Positions 49,271 to 62,462 of a DNA stretch of 64,000 nucleotides are shown here, piece after piece. Numbering within the stretch: position 1 is the first letter of the stretch; every line of letters begins with the position of its first letter. Under the pieces are notes generated by a model that made no database searches, was not told where the DNA came from, and saw nothing but the letters and a program-made list of their open reading frames with translations. Both the position numbers and the translations under genes were made by a program. The stretch covers positions 1,976,314-2,040,313 of the forward strand of contig NW_019091376.1 in the NCBI RefSeq assembly GCF_001949145.1. The letters run 5' to 3'. Source of the stretch: Acanthaster planci. Its lineage: Eukaryota > Echinodermata > Asteroidea > Valvatida > Acanthasteridae.

Positions 49271-49290
49271 AAAGTAAAGTAAAGTAAAGT
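49271..49290. repeat. AAAGT microsatellite
   Basis: Four perfect AAAGT units. Confidence 0.85.
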
Positions 49291-52200
49291 GAAGTTACCA
49301 ATACATGCCAGCAATGAAGAGGAAAAATATTCCGCTTAAAAAAACCTGATCCCCAAGCACATTTACACAATGTTTTAAGCAAATTTTAAAGCATATTGTT
49401 TGCATGTATTTGTGATGATGAAAGCATGGAAAGCTCACTTTTTCACACGTGTACGTATACACCAAGTTTTTTTATACAAATTTTGAAATAAGTAATTTCA
49501 CAGATGGTAATCACTGAAATAAACTTAAGCGAAATGCTTTAATAAAGTTCACAAACGTAAAGTTTTATGTATTCAAACCATTGAAAAGTATGCATTGAAA
49601 AAAATCCTGTTAGATCTGCTGAATAGATGTACTGTACCGCTACATGCAGCACGTGAATTTTTATTTGGGCAAAAATGGACTAAATTATCACCACTGCATT
49701 ACTTTCTTACTTTTTCAAAACTTTAATTACATGTACACATCTGTATTAATGTAATTTAGTTGACCCTTCAAAGTTTGCAGAAAAGAGTTTTATTTTCCAT
49801 TTTGGGCAAAATGAAAAATGGCATAATTCTGCCAATATTACAGATGTGTACACATCAACTTACTAGCCCTTCACATTTCTCATGCATCTGTAGACACTAG
49901 ACTCATTTTTGGAGTCACATCATAGACAGATGTCCAAACTGCATCATGAAGTTTACACTTTATGAGTAACATTTACACACGGGTGGTTATGGTGACTGGT
50001 GATAACCACCGATTGGCCCACATGATCATATGCAGTGTACATGTACATGCACTGTACTAGTACATGCACCATGGCTGAACAGATACAGGCTGCTGTAAGG
50101 GCCAAGTTAAATTCCTTGAAAACACGACTGCCCCCAGCTTGTCAGCACAATAGAGGCTGAGGGATTACATAACTTGGTGGGCCAGCAGCCCTCCACCATA
50201 GTCCCTCCAACCACCACCAGCAGCACACAACCAACTGGCCATGAAGCATTGAGGTATGATAATGAGATATTCATATGGTAATCAGGCACCACTGTGCCAG
50301 CGTGGGCATTGTGTGTGTAGAGCTAGAGCCGGAGCCTGTCATTTGATACGCAGGCGTGACCCCGGGAACTGCCAGTACATTTGTGCTGTACAGTCAGCTT
50401 GTTTGGGGCACTCTCTCTCTCTCCGTGGCTCCAAATACACCGTACACCCACAGACCCAACTACATGCAGACATATGCACACGCAGTAGACTCCTTGTATG
50501 CCCTGCTCACATGTGCTGTCTTCGACTTCATTTCTGAACGGAGGAGTCCCGCAGAATTTGCTAGTTGTCTAGTGGAGCGCCGTTGTCTGGTTGTCGTCAT
50601 TTCCTACAACGCGGTACGTACTATGTGTGCCGAGATGGGTGTTGTTCAAGTTCCCCACTACGTTGATGAATAATTTTGGTGTCACTCTTCACGCAGGGTC
50701 GTTACTGTCCTGTTAACGTGATTATGTGTCTGCTTCTTATCTGTTCTCAATTCACGTGACTTTCAACACCTGCATCTGAACAACATAAGTGGAGAAGTAA
50801 CGCCCTGAAAAGATGAAATCAGTGAATGTATTAAGTTTTAAACACACATTTTAAACCAGAGACACTGCGTGGCTGCCTGATGACTTGATCCAAATTATTG
50901 TACGGTACGCATACATGTAGCATTAATATATACGTGTTATGTATGTGTTCACATTATACATCTTTATTTTTCTATTTTTGACCAGGTTTTGACTAATAGT
51001 TGGGAAAAGGAGTGAACTCTCACGGTTGATTTTTCTTCCCTTTTCATAGTGGCATTTGCATTTAAAGCAACATGCATATTGCCACTTCTTGAAAGTCTGT
51101 GTTCTTGATTATATTGTACACTCGGGTCCATTTGTTTTTAGTGCATTTAATCTCAAACTTTGGTTGAGAGTTGTGAATCTGTCCACTGCACCAATCAGCT
51201 TCACGTGTACTCTGCATGATATCCAGGTATGTTCCATGAATCCATCCAGTCCTTCACTCCTACGTCATTCTGGCATTATATTTCACAGTATAAAAACATG
51301 TAGAGTGTAACAGTGCGCAATGGGGGAACTTTGTTGTGTTTGCAATATTTCTAACTTCATAAGTCTCCGCTGATAAATCACGATAAGTCACTTTTGTCTG
51401 AACTCCTTCAGTGTGGATATTTAGTGCAACCATCCATGGAATATGGTGAGATGCACATTTTATGTCAAGTTTTCATCGACAGCATAACCCACGATGCACA
51501 CACTGCACACAAATCCTAAGGTTTGGTAGCTTTGCAAATCACCAGTGCTGGTAGTTCCCCCCTCCCCCCATGCACCATTAGAGTGGCCTACAGGGACTAA
51601 ACTTACTCAAACTTCCCATTCCAAAAGCGCCGTGCCCATACACACTGCACATTAGAATACAATCCAACCATGAGAACCAGCACACAGTTTTGACCTCGAC
51701 TGCATCATTGGCTGTGTGGCAGCAGTTTTTTTTCCCCCAGTAATTGCCCCGCCGACTGCCGCACACAACTTCATAAGGGTCACTGAGTCACAAGTACGGG
51801 TGTACACCAGAGCTGTGCAGATCACAACAAGCTGCACCCTGTACGTTTTTCAGCCCTTTTTTTTTTTTTTCAGCCCAGCGTTTCCGTTGACCTTTAGCTG
51901 TTGGCCTCATCAAACACTTGTGCCTGGCAGACATTCCGCCATGGTATCGGTAATCGTGGTAGATGTACCCAGGGAACAACGGTATATGTACCGCCAAAAT
52001 AAAGCTGTGTTTTCGGACCAGCTGTACAGCATACACTTTGTATAGCGTGTTCAAACTCCAGTTTGTTTTAATCCCCTTTTTTCCCACTCCCAACAGTCAA
52101 AACGAAAACTGTATCCAAAATGCTCAGCTGGTTTCCTGACTTCGTTAATATGCATGTTAACTTTGCGCCTGTACAGTTGAACCGGTGGCTGATCTGTGGG

Positions 52201-54645
52201 ACATGAAACTTTTCAAAAGCCTCACAAAATGTTCTAATTTGAGACAGAAAGTGAAACTTCCTAAAATTGTGTGCTACCTACCTTATTTCTCCCCCTCCCA
52301 GCACCGATTCTCTTTAGTTTGCATCAGCTACAATCCTCTAATCATAGGATTGCTTCAATTTATATTCTGGATGTTGTACTCACGTTATCACTTTATGGTT
52401 CACTGTGCATTATACATGTACATATGACTTCTTACTTGGAAAATTCTGTTAAAAGAACGTAGGTACTGTATATGTAGCTTACAGATCCCGTAAAAACAGA
52501 GATATCTGTCCAAGTCTATTTCCTGCAGTTCTGTTCAGTTTTAATGTGCTAAATACAGCCTTACAGAAAACTAGAAAATTAAGAAATGAATTTGCTTTCG
52601 TGTCGCACAGAATTTTCAGGCGTCCCCTTTATCCTGAACTCCTGAATTTGTGCTTGCACTGTGTGGGCTCTGAGTGCTCGCAGTCTGGCGTTCGTAATCA
52701 TCGGGGGGCTCTGCATCGCAGACAAGTGATTATGACTCACGTTTGCGACAGGCGTAGCAGCGCAATGGGCCAATACAGTGTCCGCCTAGAAGGATGAGTC
52801 ACACAGCTTTCAAGCTGCGTTTGTCGGGGGAGGGGGGCCCTGTGGCAGAGAAACCAATCAGAACGTGTGCTTTAGCAGGATTGTAAGGCAGGGCGCGCGA
52901 GCCTTGTGTTATTTGTTGGCATTCCATACCTAGGAAGGCACAAAAGCATGGAAATTCTGCACACTCAAAATTTTCAAAGAGAATTTATTGTCTTACTTTT
53001 TTTCAAACACATAAATGCTAATCTTGTATTCATTAAAAAAAACTTTCCAAAGCAGGAGTTTCATTGAGTAAAATTAGTACAGTATCATTTTACATTTTTT
53101 TGTCCTTATCACAGGATTGATAACAGCTACATGTATCTAATGAAACTGTTTTTGGATGTGAACTTCTTCCATTTACGTGTAACGGTACATTTAGTGTGTA
53201 CCAGTATGTCATGTATAACGTAGTGTGTATATTTCATACATGCGCATATACATGTTTGTGTGTACAATGTATGTCCTCACTTCCTGTTTAACATGTTCTA
53301 TGTCAATCTTGCACAGCAAACATAACATGTTACTCTTTAGTTGTGTCCCGTAAATTTGACAAAGTAGTCGATAAACACACATATGGAAACCAGGGATCGC
53401 TGCTGTTGTGGATACATGTACATGTATTGAAAGGGTTTTGAGAAAGTTGAATGGTCTTGCAATCATTTCCATCTTCTACTAAACTGAAATCCCATTCCCT
53501 TTGTGTACTCCATCCATCGTGCCATGTGAACGTGTGTGTCTAGTGATACGTCACGGGTTGGTGAGCAGATACCGTACTAACGTCCCGCCAACAACGAATT
53601 ATAATGAGTTGTGGCTAATCAACTGCCACGCACAATACCAGATGGCCAGGCCTACGCAACGCGTCCTTGTATCGTTACGTGGACACATGATGGACCTGTA
53701 GCCTAAATTGCCAGGCATTTTGCTTGCTAAGGGACCAGCAGAAATAGCACATATTCACTAGCACAACATTACAGCGGAGGCTTCATTTCCTTTGTTCTCA
53801 AAAGGCGTGTACACATTTCAACTACAGATAATCGCATCATGTCTCAAGAAAGTAGACGGGCATGTACGGTAGACTACAAGAACAAATGTACTCTCATGTA
53901 CATGTATACAGATTTGCAGTATGATACTGCATGTGTATGAATACATTCTGTGGGCAACAGAAATGTTGCCCATAGAAGGGTGTGATTTGTAGGAAAAACA
54001 AACGTTTACACTATGCACATGTTAACGTGAGCATACGTACACGTACCTGTACATATACATGTACATGTATGCACAGTGTTTAAATCCATGGACAGTTTCT
54101 TTCCTGATTGTGGTGGTTAGCTGGCGGTAGAAGCAAGTACTGTTCACAGCTTGCGTAAGAAGAATCTGTTGTATTGTACAATGTACACATGGACGTACAT
54201 ACATGTACCTTTACCGTATGTGCCAATTTTGACATCAGTTGGCTACATGTATATTGTACATCACTGGTGGAGATCAGTCTTTGGAAAAGGTGCACATGTA
54301 AGAATTGTAGCATGATATTCTGGGCTTTTTTCCATCGAGTTGCCATTTAATTTCTCTTGTGTATACTGTATGTCTCAACCAAATTGCAACTTGCAATTGC
54401 GACGGAATACATGTATGAGGTGTGTGTGCTGAAATTGAGTTGCCCTGTTGGAGAGGCCTTTGACACGGCAGTGAATTTTGCTTCAAAAGCTTGAGATGTG
54501 CGAATAATTAATGTATTCTCTACATGCATGTTACCCTAAAGCTTCCAGAACCTTACAGATCCTCTAGGATTGTGAGGATTCAAGAAGCCACTGCACATGA
54601 AAACTCATGCATGATCAATTTATGTACTGTACATTTTAAGACAAC

Positions 54646-54686
54646 TACATGTACATGTACATATATATATGTACCGGTACATATAC
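54646..54686. repeat. TACATG / TATA / TACCGGTA compound repeat
   Basis: TACATGTACATGTAC runs directly into an AT dinucleotide stretch and then GTACCGGTACAT, joining the two commonest palindromic words of the window. Confidence 0.75.
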
Positions 54687-57600
54687 GGTACATAGTTGTG
54701 CCTTAAAAGGTTAATAATGTTCAATTACCTGTATTTACTAATGACGTTCCTGCCCATCAGTGGATTTTGAAGAATTCGGAAACATTCTTAAAAAAAAATC
54801 AAGTGCGGAGGGGGCTGAGTGGTTCAGGTTAATTTTCCAAGAACGCGTACACAAGCTTGTGTGTACATAGATGTAGCGGTACATATAAAACAGATATAAA
54901 GTCTATACATGTGCATAAGACTTCACATACATGTAATTTGTGGACGGTTGATAAGCATGGGCAGGCACGTATACACAGTGTTATGTACCGGTACATTGTT
55001 TCAAACAAAAAGCCTGATAAATTCCGTTCTTTTTTGATGGGGAATTTTGGAAGCCTTTTATTTCGCCATTGTTGTGACGCTGGTCAACTTCATGGAGGTT
55101 TTCAACTCAAGATTTCATGCATCACTAAAGGCCACATCACTGTAATGGCGTGCACACTGAGTCAGTCAGCAAATTCTCCAGCCCTGCCGCCTGCGCAGAC
55201 ACAAAATTATAATGTCGCCTGACTGCCTCGCGTGATAAACAGATGGCGAGTTGCATGCATACATGTATGCGGGATGTGACCTGGCAGGCCTCGCTTTCAG
55301 GGACCGGCACTGACAGCACACAGGATCCCCGCGCATGCCTGGATCATCTGTTAAAAACCTCCAAACACGGTAACGATACAGCTGTTTCAGTTTTGTTTGA
55401 AGGAAGCCATGAACAGATCACAAAGTGTATATTCTGTAGCGCACTCGCATCATAATTAATTTTGGGTTAGTGGCTGGAAAAGCTTGTAGTGTTCAAGGAA
55501 GTTCTATCCAAACGCAATTATATTTGGTCACCCGTGTGCCCATAAGTTTGTCACCACACGGACATGTATCCACTGTAGTACTTATGTCATATCAAAGTCA
55601 GACATCTATGGTACATGTACAGTTTACCACATGCATGAATGTTCTGATGTTCTCTTTGCAAAGTGCTTGTGCGTGTAGTCGTTGGTGGGGTAGTGTAGGG
55701 GCTCCACATTCTGGGATAACATGCAGAACACAATTCACGTTCAGTTCTACAGTACAGCCTCACAGACGTGCGGGTTGTGTGCGGGTGCATCACAGATGCT
55801 GTGAGTCAACGATTTGTAATGAGGACAACATTCCAGGACCAGCGCAGACAGACATATAATTATAACAAGGCGTCAGCCTCCACGTGCGATAAGTAGAGCT
55901 GTGCGCGCAGTTGCCTGCATATTCTTCAAATCTGCCTAATTGCCTGGTACAATGTATGTCCTGAGTTTAGGACAAGAAACAAATGGCAACCCATTGGGGG
56001 GTTTTCCTGTTGCAGGTTAATCCATCTAGGATAGGTTTGATACGGAATTGTGTACTTTTTTCTTGGAGGGGTAAGGGGTGAGGATTGGTGAGAAACTCTA
56101 AGAATAAGTAATTTTTTTTGTCGTCATACTCTTGATTAGACTGATGATTGATGCTGTGGTTGAAGAGTGCCCATCAACTGATACAGCCCACCTTGTTAAG
56201 GAGCACCTCTAAGGAAAACAGGTTTTCTCTGATTTTATCTGTTCAAATAAATATGGAAACATCCCAATAGAATGCAGTGTCATTTGTCTTTAGAGCTGAA
56301 CTACGGTATAACAAGCTTAAAAGGGCTGTTTTTCTGTTCATGCCAAGATGCGAATTCTGAATAGAGATGGCATCATTAGGAGAAAACAGAGAAAGCGAGG
56401 GGAACCCGTGCCCAGTATTTGCAGTGGATAAACCTTTGTGCGTGCCAAACAATGGCTACATGCATTGCTTAGCATTCCTTAGAGGTGCTCTTTAACATCC
56501 AATGTGCACATTTCTTCCAAAAAAGTGCCACACACAACTGCACACAAGTATCCATATAGAGTTTCTGTCCTAATTCAGTTGCATCATGGGACTACACATT
56601 GCTGTAACGGTATGGCTAGAACATCTATTTTACAGATCCTTGTCTACTGTGCATTGTGCATGCAGATTTCACATAACTGCTAAGTTTCGTCTTGACTTTC
56701 TGCCTTCCCTTCGCATTGAAAATTACAGTTTAGGTTATGAGATACATGTGCATGTAATGCACTGACATGTCACGTACTTCAGTAATTTGCTGTGGTTACG
56801 TTATGCTCATTAATGTCTATATTGCCTGATACATATGAAAGATTTTTGAAAATGCTTACGTGTGTGCTGTGAGTCATAAGGGGGGAGGTATGTGTTTTGT
56901 AGTTTCTCATTGATAAATTTCTTTGGGAATTTTAATTGGGCAAGAATTAGACATGACGACGTTCTTACATGTACATGAACATTTAGTTCTGACCAGCCAA
57001 TGTGCCCCTTTTGTTTGCAGTCAGTGTGTTTTGGGTACTTGTAGCAATGCAGACCGAGTTTCATGGCTGTTTAAAGCTCTCTTGGCATTCATTGGATTGG
57101 GAAATAAATAAAAGTATAATAAACTAGAAGGATTTCCAAGCCTTCTAGGCTTTTAAATATGAAAGTTACATGTAGTTGACTTTTTATGCATTATGCAACA
57201 CTGCATACAAGCACATATAAATGTATGTGCCCATTTTCTGTATACATGTAGTTCTCCCTCTTGGGGAGTCAGACAGTGCAAGGGGTCCTTGCTTTCACAT
57301 GAATTTCTGGCTCTGTGCATTTTTCAATTTTCCATGATGGTAAGGTTCCACAGGCATGAATGCTATTTGCATAATATAGCCATGGACAGGGTTAGGGAGG
57401 GGGATGTGCAGTGATTCGGGAGAAAGGGACAGAAACATACTGTGTGTTCTGTAGATTGTCAGAAGAGTTTCAGCGCTCTGCCTTTGTTCTGCACGTGACC
57501 GTGCACAAAATTTAAAATGGTGAATTAAGAACCAGATACGGCACTGGCACTTATTATATAACGTGATTATATCCCTACCGTCTGATTGATGGATGGTTGA

Positions 57601-60038
57601 TCATGTGCCAGTCAATTACATGTATTTGCCCCAACGTATAGCATGGCAACACAAAGAGAAGAGATTTTACTTGTAAATGGAAGTTCCACTGGATTGGTTA
57701 TGACAAAATGTTGTAATTCATAGGTGTCGCGACTGTTGGGATCTACGGTAGTCGGTTGATGCAGGGATTTAATTGTGATTTTTTCAGTCATCGTATGAAA
57801 CAAATACTTGTAATGGAAACGAAACTTTGAATAATTTCATTTGATGACACCGGATTGGTACATTCTATCTGTCACCTCAAGAAACTACATGTATTCTTAC
57901 CTTATACTCATAAATGTTGGATCGTTGTACCGGTATACTACAGCCTGTGCAAGTATGTGTACATTGATAGTATTAAGTTGTTAGTACTCTCAGGGGATGG
58001 TTCAGATAGTTGGGCCGGGTCTGTACTGTTTGTTGTGATATAATCACTATCTTGAAGCAGTCGCACCATGAGGATATGAAGACATGTAATTGGGAGTTAG
58101 AGTTTCGAAGGAATGTGAAAAATTCTTTTGAAACAGATCGTCAAACCATGGTTTTTATTGGTTGCACACATTCAGCTACATGTATGTATGTAGGGCCTAT
58201 GTATACATCTACATGTGTGCATACATGTATAAATTTCTTAAGCTGTTTTAGAATTTTTTGTACACTTGACATGAAATCAATATTTTTCTTAATTGCTGCT
58301 GTGGTAGACCATTTACATGTACTCATGTACATGTACATATACCGGTTTATGTTTTGTACTGAGGTCGGCAGGTGCACACATGTACATGTTCCACCAGAAA
58401 ACTTGACTCTTTTTCCTGCCCACGGGAATAACTGAACATTCCTGCATAATCAGCCTTTTGTGTTTACTCTGCTACATGTATGATATGTAGTCTGGGGTTT
58501 TTCTCTTGCGCATGCACAGGTACATGCTGCCCGGGCATTTCTTAGTTTTTTGTAATAATGAACGTGCCGCAGCCTTTAGTAATTTTAAAACTTTGGTTGT
58601 GGGCTGCACTTGTGTTTCAGCAAGCAAACATGCCTCCCTTCCGCCCCTTTCCCCCTTCTGGTCGCCTGAACTTCCACCTTGGAAAAGTCTCCACCGCATG
58701 TATACTGGTATGTATGCATTTGCCCTTGCAATTGCTGTGCACGTACATGTACCTGTGCACTGAACGCATGGCTTCCTTCTGATTCTTATTTTCTGACTCC
58801 AATATACTGCATTAATTTGTACATGTAAGACTTGAAGGTTTGGGACATACAGGGCTGTGCTGAATATCCAAATATCAGTATATTCGATCGATTAGCTACA
58901 TGTAGTATTTGAATATTATTTTCCAAATTTGAATATCTGAGTGCAAAATTCATGAAAAGGAACAGGGAATTTCCTTTGTTTTAAATGAGAAAAATTGCAC
59001 TTTGGAGGCTTGTTTCAAGCAGATTCAAATGAAAAAAAAACATTCAAAATGTGAGTTATTCATTTAACAATTAAAAAGGAATTGAAATTTTCAACAGGGC
59101 AAGAAGTATTATTTGTCTCTTAATCTTATTAAATCATGGCTGGAGATATTCGTAGACACGAGAAGCTATTACATTGATCATAATGTACAATTGTGTGCAT
59201 TATCACAATTGATTTTGTATATGGTTTGTTCCTCAATAATCTGCCGGTTGGGACAACCGAATATTTGGATATTTGATCGAATTATAGGTCGATTGTTTGA
59301 TTACTGAATTATTCGAATTGACTCTGCCCCAGGCATATACATGTAGGCTGTATTGACTAAAAAAAGCTTCTGTCTACCTGACTGCTTTTTTGTGGGTTAC
59401 GTGGTTCTTGGAATGTCTCTTTTTTTTTGTTAATAATACTACACAATCCTTAGCAGGTTCTTAGTAGAGAAAAAATTCTCTTCATTTTGTAAAGTATTCA
59501 CGAATGGCATTAATAGCCAAAGGCCTGATTTTCATGTGAATTTTAGTCGCGAGGTATTTGTCCATTAAAAAAGTGGTCCCAGTAAGGGCAAGAGTAGAAA
59601 TAACTAGACGAACGTTTTGTTTGTCAGTTGACAAACACTGAGCTGTTTTGGGGAACTCTTTCTGTTTGATAAAAAAAGAAGTCAGAGTGGGCAGGAACAC
59701 ACAGCTGTTGTTAAGTCCGCAGTTCAATATTTAACACACACGCAGTACATGCACTGGCCGATTGGACTCATGCACTTCAGATGATACAGTGCTTTTACTG
59801 GTACACAACAGGCCGGAATCAAATTTGGGTCTGGGACCAATACCCTCGTTACTACAGCATGCTGATTCCTGTCTCAGTGACGAATCTGCAGAAGCACGCT
59901 CAAATGCTCGTGGCTCGCATTTTGCCAGAGGCCAAGAAACAGTGTGTATGGCTCGATTATATGCTGTACATGCATATTACAAGAATATGGCTCTTACCGC
60001 TACTGCACATACCCCTATGGGTCATGTTGCTAGCAATA

Positions 60039-60052
60039 CCGGCAGAGGGCAG
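60039..60052 (+). promoter_or_regulatory. CTCF-consensus site
   Basis: CCGGCAGAGGGCAG matches 13 of 14 positions of CCASYAGRKGGCRS, the best match I found in the window. It lies about 2.4 kb before the right-hand coding exon, in the same orientation as the site at 24741. The match was counted by eye; occupancy is unknown. Confidence 0.5.
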
Positions 60053-60234
60053 TTTTTCATCAGTAATGTGCAGCATATAGAACAGTGCAGTGAGCCCAAC
60101 ACCTTGGAGAGTGGATGTAGATATTTACTCAAGTGTTTGGTGGGCAATTTCAAACTTTACATGTAGCTGTCAGGATTGATTTTGTAGCAATGTTCAATGA
60201 ATTAAAGGTCTTTTTAATATAACTTTCGGTCCGA

Positions 60235-60881
60235 TGACGTCATTGGCCCAACCTTGTGCATACACTTTGCAGGCATAAAGGTGATTGTGTCTACCAATTT
60301 TCAAGCGATTCTGGAAAAATTCCCCACTGAAATCTTTTCAAAATAGATTTTAGATTTGTTTGCAACCTGTAGCCAGAGAGTGCTTGAGTGTTGCATGACG
60401 TCACTGGTGCATGCTTTGAGGAATAGTATTATGTCAAAGACACATACATTGTACCATTGGAAGTACGTGTAGGTTCATATCTGTCATCAATTTTAAATAA
60501 TAAAGCATTTCTGGTTTGGACTAGTTTCGACCGGAAGTAAGTGTCAAGCGATCTTACGTACCGGTACATGAGAAGAAATAAACCAAAGATTACTCTACCA
60601 CTTGGTACAAAAAGTAAGCTGCAGGAAGTCTTGGTTGATTTTATGTGGAATTTTGAAGATTCAACACAAATAATATTTCAGCACCTGTAATTTGACACCT
60701 GATGACGTCATCGTGACGTTATTCTTCTAGTACATCTTTGGTGTCCTAGACTTGGCTTTGTATAACTGAGATGAAGGTGCAAGATTGCCAGTTAGCTCAA
60801 AAGGGCTTTCAAAATGTGTACAAAACATATGGGGAAAAGTTACACGTCCAAAATTCTATAATAAATCAGGTGATGACGTCA
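60235..60881. promoter_or_regulatory. Cluster of four CRE palindromes (TGACGTCA)
   Basis: Full TGACGTCA sites lie at 60235-60242, 60396-60403, 60703-60710 and 60874-60881, and three have the context GATGACGTCA. CREB/ATF-type bZIP factors bind this word. The cluster lies 1.6-2.2 kb upstream of the right-hand coding exon. The sites may instead belong to a dispersed repeat. Confidence 0.5.
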
Positions 60882-61083
60882 TGATTCGGCATGCATCTTC
60901 AGATGGTGGTCTAGCTACTGGTACATGTATGTGTCAGGTTCGAAGGGCATTGGCGACAAGGAAGGGGCATGCTACACGTATGTCTATGGGGAAAAAGTGG
61001 AGAAAAAAAGCCAAAAAAAAAAAAAATCTTCAGAAAAAGGAGCTGTTTTTGCTGGTGCCCGGAACAGCTAAAAAAATAACTTA

Positions 61084-61943
61084 TTAACCACTTCCTGCCG
61101 GGCCATTATCAATGTTCAGGCTCCTGGGCAGGGCACTTTTTAATTTTTTTTTTGCTTTTGAAATTTTTCAAAAGTTCATATCTTCATTTACTGCATGCAT
61201 ACACCCAAAAGAATGGCTGTTCTGTGTCAACTCTAATCTGACGGGCAACCTCCACTGAAGCGTGAGTATTGCAGCCACGCATGCTGCCCAGTAAAGAGCC
61301 CCTGTTATGTGGTGTCGCATAATTTCCTCTTTGTTCCAGGAATCAGCCCAGTACGTTGCTACACTGGACGGCCGGTGTTGCTGTGCAGAGCACATGGGCC
61401 ATAAGGGTGAATGGGGCCATTCAACAGGCACACTGGCACAGTGAAAGCTGCACAATGTGGCCAGATTCCACGAGTGCTCGACGGTATCGTATCGGAGCGT
61501 GCGCTTTTGTCCACACTGATAATCTGCTGGCATACTTTTTCAAAACAATGACGGATTATCTAAATATAAATATAGCGGTATGTTGGGTAAGGGCAAAAGC
61601 CGTATTTAAATGACAGATTACCTCTGCTAATGGCAAGCACTCTGCATTGACAGTGTATGAACCTTCATCGCAAGTCCCAGCAGCTCGGTCTTTTGTTTCC
61701 AAATTTGGTCACCCAGGCCATGAATAAAGACCAAGTTTTCCGGTCCAGTCAACCCATTGTTTCCCATCAATGATAGAGTTACCTTCGCTGATGGCCCAAA
61801 CTTTCTAGTTACAGCAAGTAAACTTTTCTAAAAATGACCAGCAACTTTCTTTTTTTTTAAAGAAAGTTCTGATTTCGGGCACCCAGCCTCTTGGACCACG
61901 CACTGTGTCTCCGGGACCAGGCACCCCATTGCTAAGTGGTTAA
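61084..61943. mobile_element. TTAA-type MITE family A, full-length copy
   Basis: TIR left TTAACCACTTCCTGCCGGG; right, in reverse complement, TTAACCACTTAGCAATGG. The interior aligns with 7579-8171 and 37900-38290 (ACTCTAATCTGAC, AAAACAATGACGGATTATC). No transposase. It ends about 430 bp before the acceptor of the right-hand gene. Confidence 0.7.
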
Positions 61944-62462
61944 TAGTAGACATGGTTAATCATGCTGTTGACAAGCAAATTTCTATCTATAAACATATCT
62001 GTAAACATGATTACTGAATAGCCATGGTTCAAAATAAGTACATGCTGATCTAGTGCTTTCACTGTTGCTGTGGGCCTTTGAGATTCCGCATACATTGATC
62101 TTCTCCTAGGGACACATTTTTTGTAGTCATCACCAGAGGTCAAGTATTGGCCCCTGCTGTGTATTGCTTTTGCTGTAATTTATAAATATGTGTGGAAGTG
62201 GATTGTTCAAATAAGATTGATATGTTGTATCTAGTTTTATTTGTGGTTAGTTACTGTTTCACATTTTGGTGGCTGTGATTAAACTTGGCTGTAATTTTTT
62301 GTGATTCACACATCAACATCTTCACAATAGACTGACGAAAAATGCTCAAAATTTCCTTGTACGTTTTGACCCTTAGGTGCTGAGGCAATGTTTAGATGAT
62401 GACACCTGTTGGAATGCTGCAGTGCAAACTCAACCTAGCAAAGCCTTGACTGTTTGTCCACT

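Larger units (their letters stand above)
35891..62376. other. Long gene-poor stretch, perhaps a 27-kb first intron
   Basis: No coding exon could be supported on either strand over about 26 kb. The sequence is rich in TACATG microsatellites, TACCGGTA words, MITEs and SINEs, listed separately. It may be the first intron of the gene starting at the 35.3 kb promoter, or intergenic DNA. Isolated small exons of an unknown gene cannot be excluded. Confidence 0.5.

Noticed and set aside
50256-50673. Overlapping 93- and 105-codon frames
   Set aside because: No recognisable domain or splice context; composition is like the surrounding non-coding DNA.
39000-59000. CRISPR-like array from spaced TACATG words
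   Set aside because: Spacing is irregular, units are simple palindromes, and the genome is eukaryotic.
59762-60166. Overlapping 134- and 99-codon frames
   Set aside because: No domain, no consistent splice sites, and two competing frames over the same bases.
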